Origin: Arthrobacter sp.
GTDB taxonomy: Bacteria; Actinomycetota; Actinomycetes; Actinomycetales; Micrococcaceae
Assembly (NCBI GenBank): GCA_025464925.1
Contig: JAODMS010000134.1
Span: 1-12,425 of the forward strand
Direction of reading: 5' to 3'
DNA length: 12,425 nucleotides
The position numbers were made by a program, and so were the translations under genes. Within the stretch, counting starts at the first letter, position 1, and each line of letters starts with the position of its first letter. The notes under the pieces were generated by a model. The model ran no database searches, was not told the origin of the DNA, and saw nothing but the letters and a program-made list of their open reading frames with translations. Positions 1 through 6,558 of this stretch are shown piece by piece.

Positions 1-215
1 TCCGCATGGTCGGGGCCATTCTGGCCGAGGGTCAGAGCCAAGGGGCACTGATCGCGACTGTCGATCCCTACCTCGTAGCCCAAAACTGCCACGGCATCTT
101 TATCCACGAAGTCGACCGCACGCCGGTACGAGGCTTCACGCCAGAGACCATTTGGGACAGGACCAGCGCCCGGCTATCCGTTCAATTGTCTCCGCTCGTA
201 ACCCCAGCCAGCTAG
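1..215 (+). CDS. C-terminal part of a probable TetR/AcrR-family regulator (5' truncated by window edge)
   Basis: The reading frame is open from the left edge (first full codon at position 3) to a TAG at 213-215, leaving about 70 residues. The visible peptide (AILAEGQSQGALIATVDPYL, then a hydrophobic QNCHGIFIHEV stretch and a short tail) resembles the last helices of TetR-type regulators, where an 'EGQ..G.i...dP.l.A' segment precedes the dimerisation helices. The DNA-binding N-terminus is outside the window, so the family call rests on weak similarity. The ATG at position 6 is probably internal, not the start. It converges with the aldo/keto reductase on the other strand, with 134 bp between the two stops. 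It could instead be another helical protein. Confidence 0.45.
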   Translation, partial: RMVGAILAEGQSQGALIATVDPYLVAQNCHGIFIHEVDRTPVRGFTPETIWDRTSARLSVQLSPLVTPAS

Positions 216-349
216 GTACGGTCCCTGGATGGTGGTGCGACCGCTCCGGTAGGCCGTCAGACCAGCGTGGGGACAGTGCAGGACGACCGGAAACCTATAT
301 ATTGGGGGAGCGCAGGTCAAGACCGGGTTGCTGCATGACACGCCGGTGC

Positions 350-1195
350 TTACATTTGGGTGAAGGCTGCGGTCGCGGGATCGGCGCCGATTCGTGCTCC
401 TTCCTCCAGAGTGGTGATCTCGGCTTGTTCGGTGTGAGTAAGGGTGATCGCAGCCGAGCCGAAGTTTTCAGCCATGCGCGCCGGCGTCGATGATTTGGGG
501 ATGACGATTGTGCCCCGGCTCAGATGCCACGCAAGCACAATCTGGGCCGGTGTCGCTGCATGGTTGGTGGCGAGACTACGGACCAGTGCGTGGCGCAGGT
601 CGGCGCCCTGCCCGAGGGGGCTGTACGCTTCCACGGCGATACCCCGGGACCGGCTTGCGGCAGAGACGCCGTGCTGCTGGAAGGTGGGGTGCAGCTCGAT
701 CTGGTTGACTGCCGGGATAACGTCCGATGCGGCGAGAAGCTCCTCGAGATGGGGCTCAAGGAAGTTCGACACGCCAATGGCGCGGGTCAGACCGTCGGCG
801 TAAAGCCGCTCCATATGCCGCCAGGCCTGGGTGTAGAGCCCCTGCGACGGCACCGGCCAGTGGATCAGATAGAGGTCAAGGTAATCCAGGCCAAGGGCTT
901 TCTGACTGTTTTGAAACGCCTCGTATACCAGCCCTTGTTCGCCATTGCGAAGCTTGGTGGTGATGAAGATTTCCTCGCGGGGGACCCCGGAGGCGGCAAT
1001 TGCTGCCCCGACGCCCGCCTCGTTCCGGTAGGCGGCGGCCGTGTCAATGTGGCGGTAGCCGGCTTCCAGCGCTTCCTCGACGATCCGCTGGGTGTCCTCC
1101 GGCGGGACCTGGAAAACGCCGAAGCCCAGTTGCGGGATCTTGATGCCGTTGTTGAGCGTGATGGACGGAATGGTGGTTTCGTTGATCTGGGTCAT
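350..1195 (-). CDS. Aldo/keto reductase (2,5-diketo-D-gluconate reductase-like)
   Basis: This 281-residue protein is the normal length for an NADPH-dependent aldo/keto reductase, a cytosolic (alpha/beta)8 barrel that reduces aldehydes and ketones. It has the N-terminal LGFGVFQV strand, the HIDTAAAYRNE motif with catalytic Asp51 and Tyr56, Lys81 in ITTKLRN and His112 in YLIHWP, so the whole tetrad is present. AIGVSNF lies mid-protein, and the C-terminal IVIPKSSTPARMAENF segment is the NADPH 2'-phosphate binding motif. The best start is the ATG at 1195: GAAGGAA at 1202-1208 lies 6 nt upstream, whereas an in-frame TTG five codons earlier overlaps that site. The gene is divergent from the XRE/MmyB regulator at 1728, a frequent arrangement in actinobacteria, so that protein is the likely repressor. 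The exact substrate cannot be read from sequence. Confidence 0.93.
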   Translation of the reverse strand: MTQINETTIPSITLNNGIKIPQLGFGVFQVPPEDTQRIVEEALEAGYRHIDTAAAYRNEAGVGAAIAASGVPREEIFITTKLRNGEQGLVYEAFQNSQKALGLDYLDLYLIHWPVPSQGLYTQAWRHMERLYADGLTRAIGVSNFLEPHLEELLAASDVIPAVNQIELHPTFQQHGVSAASRSRGIAVEAYSPLGQGADLRHALVRSLATNHAATPAQIVLAWHLSRGTIVIPKSSTPARMAENFGSAAITLTHTEQAEITTLEEGARIGADPATAAFTQM

Positions 1196-1201
1196 TATTG
1201 G

Positions 1202-1208
1202 TTCCTTC
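1202..1208 (-). promoter_or_regulatory. Ribosome binding site deciding the aldo/keto reductase start
   Basis: GAAGGAA on the minus strand lies 6 nt before the ATG at 1195. It falls inside the longer frame that begins with TTG at 1210, which argues against that upstream start. Confidence 0.7.
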
Positions 1209-1300
1209 AATGCTTGGAGTTTTCGAACGAAGCTGCAGGCGGATCTATTGCCGGGGGTTGCTGAACGGAGATCGCCGGGGGCCGCCGCGGAAGTCGCAGC

Positions 1301-1513
1301 TCACTGCCGGGCCTCGGCCCGCGCTGACGGAACAGGATCCAAGGCCCATGCTGCTCGGTGCAGGACTCTGGCCACCCGGCTTAGGAGGCGGCGGGGCCTT
1401 CGGGGAGTCGGCCCCGGACGTTGGGTGACAACCGGCGCTCCGGGCAGGGCGCTGCGGGCCTCCTGGCTCATCGTACCGAGGGCTGCGAGGGCGATCAGGG
1501 AATGATTGTCCAT
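1301..1513 (-). CDS. Small Arg-rich hypothetical protein (70 aa)
   Basis: I do not recognise this protein. It starts at an ATG (1511-1513) preceded by a tandem AAGGATAAGGACT, whose distal AAGGA is 8 nt from the start, and it ends at a TGA 105 bp before the aldo/keto reductase start on the same strand. About three quarters of its codons end in G or C, as expected for coding DNA here. The N-terminus (DNHSLIALAALGTMSQEARS) is weakly like the first helix of ArsR-type regulators. The C-terminal half is lysine-free and Arg-rich, and RRLLSRVARVLHRAAWALDP could form an amphipathic helix. There is no signal peptide or membrane segment. It could be a real small protein co-transcribed with the reductase, a decayed gene start, or chance. 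Confidence 0.4.
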   Translation of the reverse strand: MDNHSLIALAALGTMSQEARSALPGAPVVTQRPGPTPRRPRRLLSRVARVLHRAAWALDPVPSARAEARQ

Positions 1514-1528
1514 AGTCCTTATCCTTGG

Positions 1529-1549
1529 GGTCCGGTCTATTTGCGGACC
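1529..1549. promoter_or_regulatory. Inverted repeat in the divergent XRE / aldo-keto reductase region
   Basis: GGTCCG (1529-1534) and CGGACC (1544-1549) are perfect 6-bp arms with a 9-bp spacer, placed just upstream of the minus-strand small ORF. The geometry suits a dimeric regulator operator. Binding is inference only. Confidence 0.35.
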
Positions 1550-1700
1550 AGTGTCAGTGGGAGGGTTACGGCCGGGAGTTGTTGTCCGTCGTTGCTTCGG
1601 GCCGTGTATTCGACGTTAGACACTCCGAAGAGCCCTGTCAGCAGGTTCACCGCACCCTGCGTTTCCTAGGATTGTCCGTCCTACCTTCGCCGTAGCAAGA

Positions 1701-1718
1701 CTGGCGGGCGCCCGTCAG
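1701..1718. promoter_or_regulatory. Near-perfect 18-bp inverted repeat just before the XRE regulator start
   Basis: CTGGCGGGCGCCCGTCAG has arms of 9 bp with a single mismatch and a perfect CGGGCGCCCG core. It ends 9 nt before the ATG at 1728, so a protein bound here would block transcription or ribosome access. This suggests autoregulation by the MmyB-type protein. Confidence 0.45.
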
Positions 1719-1727
1719 AATGGATTC

Positions 1728-2615
1728 ATGGGTCAAAGCGCTGAATTCGGAAAATTCCTCAAAGCCATGCGGTCCCGGCTGACGCCGGAGCAAGCCGGGA
1801 TCGCGCCTTCCCAGGTCGGCCGCCGGGTCCCCGGGCTGCGGCGCGAGGAAATCGCCCGGCTGGCCGACGTTAGTACCGACTATTACACGCGGCTGGAACA
1901 GGGCCGCAACATCCATCCGTCCCGGGCCGTACTCGAGTCGGTCGCGAAGGCCCTGCGCTTGGACTCCGGCGAGCGGGCGCACATGATCGACCTGTTGGAA
2001 AACTGCGCCAGCACCAAGCCCTCCGACATCACCGTGCAGGGAGTGAGGCCGGCGCTACGGCAGCTTCTGGATGCGGTGGGCAACGTACCCGCACTGGTGC
2101 TGGGCCGCCGCACGGAGGTGCTTGCCGGGAACCGACTGGCCTTCCTCTTGCTGGCCCGCTTCCCCGACATGCCGGCAGAAAGGAGGAACCTGACCCGATG
2201 GATCATCCTCGATCCCCAGGCCCGGGCTCTTTTCCGCGACTGGCAGACAGTGGCATCCGAGGCCGTGGGTTCGCTGCGTGCGGACGTCGGACGGCATCCC
2301 AACGACGCGAAGGCTAATCAGCTCGTGGGCGAACTCGCGGTGCATAGCGAGCAGTTCCGTCTGTGGTGGGCCGGGCACCGGGTGGGGACGGCCTCTTCCG
2401 GCAGCATTCGGATCCATCACCCTGTCGTCGGCGACCTGGAACTGGACGTTGAAGACCTGGCAGTACGCCAGGATCCCGATCAGGTGCTGCGCATTTTTTC
2501 AGCAAAGCCCGGCTCCCCGTCCGCCGATTCTCTTACAATGCTGGGCAGCTTCGGCGCCGACGCACCGGTGCATTCGAATACCGCCCGATCTCCCGGCCCC
2601 GCCAAGAAGCCCTAG
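1728..2615 (+). CDS. XRE-family regulator with MmyB-like ligand-binding domain
   Basis: This 295-residue cytosolic transcription regulator has an N-terminal helix-turn-helix (about residues 8-85) carrying the group signature RRVPGLRREEIARLADVS followed by TDYYTRLEQGR (32-60). The MmyB-like ligand-binding domain (about 100-270) includes NVPALVLGRRTEVLAGNRLA, the aromatic region around RWIILDPQARALFRDW, and the C-terminal HHPVVGDLELDVEDLAV and QVLRIFSAKPGSPSADSL strands. Members of this group commonly sit divergent from an oxidoreductase gene and repress it; here that is the aldo/keto reductase. The ATG at 1728 has only a weak GGA about 4 nt upstream and lies right after an inverted repeat, consistent with low, self-controlled expression. 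The ligand is unknown, although the domain has been linked to fatty-acid-like molecules in MmyB. Confidence 0.93.
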   Translation: MGQSAEFGKFLKAMRSRLTPEQAGIAPSQVGRRVPGLRREEIARLADVSTDYYTRLEQGRNIHPSRAVLESVAKALRLDSGERAHMIDLLENCASTKPSDITVQGVRPALRQLLDAVGNVPALVLGRRTEVLAGNRLAFLLLARFPDMPAERRNLTRWIILDPQARALFRDWQTVASEAVGSLRADVGRHPNDAKANQLVGELAVHSEQFRLWWAGHRVGTASSGSIRIHHPVVGDLELDVEDLAVRQDPDQVLRIFSAKPGSPSADSLTMLGSFGADAPVHSNTARSPGPAKKP

Positions 2616-2627
2616 CGGAGCGACGGG

Positions 2628-2655
2628 CGACAGGCCGTTGCGCAACGGCGTGTCG
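2628..2655 (+). terminator. Hairpin downstream of the XRE regulator
   Basis: A perfect 16-bp palindrome at 2634-2649 (GCCGTTGCGCAACGGC) extends to CGACA/TGTCG arms with one mismatch, giving about 11 bp of stem closed by a GCGC loop. It begins 12 nt after the stop at 2615. There is no T-run, which is common for actinobacterial terminators. Confidence 0.6.
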
Positions 2656-2810
2656 CACCCGGCCTCCCCGGAAACCGACCTGAACACCGCCGTCGACAGC
2701 GGGGCGTCCCCTGCGTCCCGGCACACGAGCGGCGTCAACGACCAGGGCGGCCGCACACCGGCGGGCCCGCCGGACTGGAAAGTGGCAGGAACACAAAGCC
2801 GTCCGAGGGA

Positions 2811-2848
2811 ATGTCATCTGCAGTGTCTTGGAGCATACTGGGGTAGTG
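2811..2848 (+). promoter_or_regulatory. Possible sigma-70-type promoter giving a leaderless GH15 transcript
   Basis: ATGTCA (2811-2816) matches 4 of 6 bases of TTGACA. A 17-bp spacer leads to CATACT (2834-2839), which matches 4 of 6 of TATAAT. A start about 7 nt downstream falls on the GTG-ATG at 2846-2851, so translation could begin at the mRNA 5' end. Both boxes are imperfect and the assignment is by eye. Confidence 0.3.
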
Positions 2849-4774
2849 ATGATCGGCGCCGGATCAGGGGCTGCGGGGAGGCGGTGGCCTGCGCCGGCCA
2901 CGAGCCCGTTTCCGCCGATTGCCGACTACGCATTCTTGTCCGACTGTGAGGCCAACTGCCTGATCGCACCGAGCGGGCAAGTGGAGTGGATGTGCCTGCC
3001 GCGTCACGACTCCCCGAGTGTGTTCTCCACCATGCTCGACCGGGCCGCGGGTGGCTTCAAGGTGGCGCCGTACGGCGTCCGGGTGCCCACTGCGCGGCGC
3101 TATCTCCCCGGCAGCCTGATCCTGGAGACCACCTGGCAGACCACAACGGGCTGGATGATCGTGCGGGATGCCCTGGTGATGGGTCCCTGGCACCACACCG
3201 AAAAACGGGCACACAGATACCGCCGCCCGCCGACAAACTACGAGGCCGAGCATTGCCTGTTGCGCACCGTCCGGTGCGTCAGCGGAGCCGTGGAGCTCTC
3301 CGTGCTGTGCGAGCCGGTCTTCGACTACGGCCGACGCCGCGCACACTGGGAGTTCGTAAGCCCCGGATACGGGGAGGCCGGGACCGTCAACAGCGAGGGG
3401 GATCCGGTGCTGCGTCTCACCACTGACCGCCGGCTGGGCATCGAGGACTCCACCGTGGTCATCCGCAGCCAGATGACAGAGGGCGAGGAGGCGTTTATCG
3501 CGCTCTCCTGGACGTCGCTAGCTCCGCCGCGGACGTGGGCGGAAGCCACCCAGAAGCAGTGGCAGACCACCGAGTTCTGGCGGCAGTGGATCACGGTGGG
3601 CGAATTCCCCGACCACCCGTGGCGGGAAGAGCTGCAACGCAGCGCGTTGACGTTGAAGGGGCTCACCTATGCGCCGACCGGAGCGCTGGTCGCCGCGCCC
3701 ACCACGTCGCTGCCCGAGTCACCCGGGGGAGAGCGAAACTGGGATTACAGATACACCTGGGTACGCGACTCCACCTTCGCTCTGTGGGCCCTCTACACCC
3801 TCGGGCTGGACCGGGAGGCCGACGACTTCTTCGCCTTCATCCGTGAGGTCGCCGCGGAGGACGACCTGCAGATCATGTACGGCATAGGTGGCGAAAGGGA
3901 CCTTCCCGAGTCCACGATCGAGGGACTCGACGGCTACGACGGGGCCCGCCCCGTCCGCGTGGGCAACGCCGCGGTCCACCAGCAGCAGCACGATGTCTGG
4001 GGTACGATGCTGGACTCCGTTTATCTCCACGCCAAGTCCCGTGACCAGCTTTCCGAGCCGCTGGGCCCCATCCTCCTCCGCCAGGTCGAGCAGGCCGCGA
4101 CCCACTGGCGGGATCCCGACCATGGCATCTGGGAGGTCCGTGGCGAACCGCGGCACTTCACCTCCTCCAAGCTCATGTGCTGGGTGGCCCTGGACCGTGG
4201 CGCCCGGCTGGCACGGTTGCACGGTGAGGCCGATTACGCCCGGAAGTGGGACGCGATCGCGGAGGAGATCCACGAGGACATCTGCCGCAACGGTCTCGAC
4301 GACCGCGGCGTGTTCGTCCAGTCCTACGGCACCACGAACCTCGATGCCTCGCTGCTCCTTGTCCCGCTCGTCCGGTTCCTGCCCGCCGATGATCCACGCG
4401 TGCGTGCCACCGTTCTGGCCATCGCCGATGAACTCACCCGGGACGGACTCGTCCTGCGCTACCGCCCCGAGGAGACCGACGACGGACTCACCGGAGCCGA
4501 GGGCACCTTCACGGCCTGCTCGTTCTGGCTCGTCTCAGCCCTCGTCGAGATCGGAGAAGTGGCCCGCGCCAAAGCACTCTGCGAACGTCTGCTGTCCCAC
4601 GCCAGTCCCCTGGGGCTGTACGCCGAGGAGCTGGATCCGGTGAGCGGCCGCCACCTCGGCAACTTCCCACAGGCGTTCACCCACCTGGCCCTCATCAACG
4701 CGCTCGTGCACCTCATCCGCGCCGAAGAGGCCGACCGCGCGACGCAGTTCGCCCCGGCACACCGCACCACCTGA
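2849..4774 (+). CDS. Glycoside hydrolase family 15 protein (glucoamylase/trehalase type)
   Basis: This 641-residue, probably cytosolic glycosidase (no signal peptide) has the two-part architecture of bacterial GH15 enzymes. An N-terminal beta-sandwich begins with PIADYAFLSDCEANCLIAPSG and continues to a PRHDSPSVFSTMLDR motif. An (alpha/alpha)6 catalytic barrel starts near ERNWDYRYTWVRDS (295-308). Glu429 in DHGIWEVRGEP and Glu551 in GLTGAEGTFTACSFWLV are the expected acid/base pair of this inverting family. Actinobacterial relatives include the phosphate-dependent mycobacterial trehalases and glucoamylase-like proteins, so trehalose or an alpha-glucan is the likely substrate; sequence alone does not decide. 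The ATG at 2849 or the overlapping in-frame GTG at 2846 is the start. An upstream in-frame TTG at 2828 lacks a ribosome site. No other trehalose gene lies nearby. Confidence 0.9.
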   Translation: MIGAGSGAAGRRWPAPATSPFPPIADYAFLSDCEANCLIAPSGQVEWMCLPRHDSPSVFSTMLDRAAGGFKVAPYGVRVPTARRYLPGSLILETTWQTTTGWMIVRDALVMGPWHHTEKRAHRYRRPPTNYEAEHCLLRTVRCVSGAVELSVLCEPVFDYGRRRAHWEFVSPGYGEAGTVNSEGDPVLRLTTDRRLGIEDSTVVIRSQMTEGEEAFIALSWTSLAPPRTWAEATQKQWQTTEFWRQWITVGEFPDHPWREELQRSALTLKGLTYAPTGALVAAPTTSLPESPGGERNWDYRYTWVRDSTFALWALYTLGLDREADDFFAFIREVAAEDDLQIMYGIGGERDLPESTIEGLDGYDGARPVRVGNAAVHQQQHDVWGTMLDSVYLHAKSRDQLSEPLGPILLRQVEQAATHWRDPDHGIWEVRGEPRHFTSSKLMCWVALDRGARLARLHGEADYARKWDAIAEEIHEDICRNGLDDRGVFVQSYGTTNLDASLLLVPLVRFLPADDPRVRATVLAIADELTRDGLVLRYRPEETDDGLTGAEGTFTACSFWLVSALVEIGEVARAKALCERLLSHASPLGLYAEELDPVSGRHLGNFPQAFTHLALINALVHLIRAEEADRATQFAPAHRTT

Positions 4775-4790
4775 TAACGAAAGCTCCCAA

Positions 4791-4815
4791 CCGGGCGAAC
4801 GGTGAGGCGGCCCGG
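4791..4815 (+). terminator. Candidate hairpin after the GH15 gene
   Basis: CCGGGC (4791-4796) and GCCCGG (4810-4815) form perfect 6-bp arms 16 nt after the GH15 stop, with a 13-nt loop and no T-run. A second small hairpin, GCCCT/AGGGC (4857-4871), follows in this convergent gap and could end transcription from either side. Confidence 0.4.
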
Positions 4816-5021
4816 CCTGCTGCTTCAGCACCACGGTGCCATCCTGCCACCTTGGCGCCCTGTATGAGGGCCGGGGAACCGTGCCGCCGGGGGCGGGAGA
4901 ACCTGCCGATGGTGCATCGCTCGGAGGCGCGGATTCTCTGGCTGCCACATACGGTGCTCCATCGGCATGCCCTTCGTTTCATGTCCGCTGGTTCGAGCGG
5001 AGTCAGCCCGGACCAGCCGCC

Positions 5022-5441
5022 CTAAACTCCGAAATCTTCCACCACCTTCCAGCTTCCGTCCGCCTGCTTCCTGAAGACGGTCAGGTAGGTGCCCGCGGCA
5101 TTCTGCGCCTGTTTGGTCTGCGGGTTCGTAAAAGTGATTGTGAACGCGCCGCGGCGGTAGGCGAGCTCACCCGAGCCGGCGACCTCGGTCTTCTCGTTTG
5201 AGAGACTCATCTTGAAGTTGGGATCCGCAATATCGTCGTTGATGGCCTTGGACACCGCCTCGCCGCCCCTGGCCGCCGGGCGGCCGGACGTGGCGATCAC
5301 CGCGTCCGGCGCGTAATAAGAGTTCACCTTCGCCGAATCCTTCGCCAGCAATGCGGCCAGAATCTCCTGCGCCGTGCGGTTGACCGCGTCCGTTGCCGGT
5401 TCGTTGGGATTGGTCGTCTTGAGGGTTTTGTTATTGTCCAT
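5022..5441 (-). CDS. NTF2-like / SgcJ-type small protein (SnoaL/DUF4440-like fold)
   Basis: This 139-residue protein is of the NTF2-like superfamily: an N-terminal helix pair with AVNRTAQEILAALLAKD, then NSYYAPDAVIATSG, a variable helix (GGEAVSKAINDDIADPNF), and C-terminal strands ending GTYLTVFRKQADGSWKVVEDF, which is typical of SgcJ/EcaC and DUF4440 proteins. These cone-shaped folds bind or isomerise small hydrophobic molecules, but many have no known reaction and none can be assigned here. The start chosen is the ATG at 5441, preceded at 7 nt by AAGGA. An in-frame ATG at 5462 with AGGG upstream would add seven residues (MNNKEEN). The first codons are strikingly A-rich for this genome. It lies downstream of the FMN reductase on the same strand, but the 364-bp gap with hairpins suggests a separate transcript. 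Confidence 0.85.
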   Translation of the reverse strand: MDNNKTLKTTNPNEPATDAVNRTAQEILAALLAKDSAKVNSYYAPDAVIATSGRPAARGGEAVSKAINDDIADPNFKMSLSNEKTEVAGSGELAYRRGAFTITFTNPQTKQAQNAAGTYLTVFRKQADGSWKVVEDFGV

Positions 5442-5545
5442 GTTTTCTTCCTTATTGTTCATCTTTTTTTCCCTGGTAGCCGTTGTGTGCACGGTCCAAG
5501 ATCACCGGGACCCGGCCTGAGCGCCGGCTTCTCGTGCAACGCCCG

Positions 5546-5563
5546 GCGGCGGCGAACCGCCGC
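5546..5563 (-). terminator. Perfect 7-bp hairpin, UUCG loop on the minus strand
   Basis: GCGGCGG (5546-5552), loop CGAA, CCGCCGC (5557-5563). Read on the minus strand the loop is TTCG. It is downstream of the FMN reductase and upstream of the NTF2-like gene on that strand, so it may terminate the first or sit in the leader of the second. Confidence 0.4.
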
Positions 5564-5590
5564 TGCGCCGGACTGCCTGGACCTGACGGC

Positions 5591-5621
5591 GATGCCGAGT
5601 GCGCCGATCCTGTCCGGCATC
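5591..5621 (-). repeat. Inverted repeat GATGCCG / CGGCATC
   Basis: Perfect 7-bp arms at 5591-5597 and 5615-5621 with a 17-nt spacer. On the minus strand it comes before the 5546-5563 hairpin. It could be part of a two-hairpin terminator for the FMN reductase or an operator for the NTF2-like gene. Confidence 0.3.
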
Positions 5622-5805
5622 TGAGGTGCCGGTAAATTCGTTCTGCGCGCGACTCCGCCGCAGAGCGTCGGGTCCGGACGAGCCCTGCCGCCGGATCGAT
5701 GGCGGGCAATTATCCCCTGGCTCTCTCCCGTCTGGCCCTGGTCAGAGCCGCCGATGTGATCCGTGCGATGACCCGGCAGGGTGCCTTCTTCCCAGGGACG
5801 GCCCC

Positions 5806-6531
5806 CTAGTGTGCCGATCCGTGTCCCTTGGCCGCGGGATTTTCCGAGGCCAGGGGACGCAGGACCTTGAGCGCGCCGGCCCAGGAAATGACCTGATCGA
5901 AGAGGGATTGAAGGCTCTTTTCAGCCGCCGCAGACGGACGGAACGTGCGGTAATCCTCGAATTCAGCCGACAAGGGCAGGGAGACCTGCGCGCGGACGTC
6001 GGCCATCTGAAGTTCGGCGGCTACTTGCCTCAGGTGCTCGACAGCACGGGTTCCACCGGCGCCGCCGTAACTGACAAACCCGGCCGATTTGTTGTTCCAT
6101 TCCTTGTAGAGATAGTCCAGGGCGTTCTTCAGTGCGCCGGGGATGGAGTGGTTGTATTCGGCGGTGACGAAGATGTACCCGTCGAAGCCGTTCACTGCGT
6201 CGGCCCAGACCTGTGTATGCCGGTGTTCATACCGGCCCAATGAAGGCGGCCATGGTTCATCTAGGACCGGCAGATTAAAATCAGCAACATCAAGGAGTTC
6301 GAAGCTGGCGTCGTCCCGCTCACCCGCACGCGCATAAACCCAGTCGGCCACGCCTTTTCCCAACCGCCCGGGCCTGGTGCTTCCCAGCACCACCGCTATT
6401 TTTGTCGTCGGGCCCTTCTGGTCATCTGCGGTGGATGCCTCGAGGGCCGTAGCTCGGTGATTGCTTGCGGAGCGATCCGGGTGTGTGGTGATGGGGAGGG
6501 GCAGATCTGTCATCGGGATGTTCTTTGTCAT
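5806..6531 (-). CDS. NADPH-dependent FMN reductase with N-terminal extension
   Basis: This 241-residue flavodoxin-fold protein belongs to the NADPH-dependent FMN reductase (SsuE/chromate/azo-reductase-like) family. It uses NAD(P)H and bound FMN to reduce flavins or quinone-like acceptors in the cytosol. The core begins at about residue 44 (KIAVVLGSTRPGR, phosphate-binding loop), followed by FNLPVLDEPWPPS, the signature FVTAEYNHSIPGALKNALDYL (121-141) and FVSYGGAGGTRAVEHLR. The first about 43 residues are polar, probably disordered and unusual for the family. Alternative ATGs inside the extension (MTDLPLP) lack a better ribosome site, and AGGAA lies about 10 nt before the ATG at 6531. It starts 27 bp after the SDR stop, so the two are almost certainly co-transcribed, with the SDR first. 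Confidence 0.92.
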   Translation of the reverse strand: MTKNIPMTDLPLPITTHPDRSASNHRATALEASTADDQKGPTTKIAVVLGSTRPGRLGKGVADWVYARAGERDDASFELLDVADFNLPVLDEPWPPSLGRYEHRHTQVWADAVNGFDGYIFVTAEYNHSIPGALKNALDYLYKEWNNKSAGFVSYGGAGGTRAVEHLRQVAAELQMADVRAQVSLPLSAEFEDYRTFRPSAAAEKSLQSLFDQVISWAGALKVLRPLASENPAAKGHGSAH

Positions 6532-6558
6532 GGTTGCTTCATTCCTGGTGGCGGTGAT

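Larger units (their letters stand above)
5442..5805. other. Gap between FMN reductase and NTF2-like gene: hairpins, no gene
   Basis: This 364-bp stretch holds no ORF with convincing protein similarity. It contains two perfect inverted repeats (5546-5563 and 5591-5621, listed separately) and the purine-rich leader of the NTF2-like gene. I see no clear -35/-10 pair, though the promoter of the NTF2-like gene should lie here. Confidence 0.6.

Noticed and set aside
524..1264. Long open frame on plus across the aldo/keto reductase
   Set aside because: Antisense shadow of a clearly recognisable enzyme in GC-rich DNA; its translation has no family features.
4904..4967. TGCCGATGG / CCATCGGCA inverted repeat between GH15 and the NTF2-like gene
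   Set aside because: The 9-bp arms are perfect but 46 bp apart in a convergent region with no promoter expected. I could not link it to a mobile element end or terminator.
4713..4982. Minus-strand 89-codon frame between GH15 and the NTF2-like gene
   Set aside because: It overlaps the 3' end of GH15 antisense and its composition is that of random GC-rich translation.
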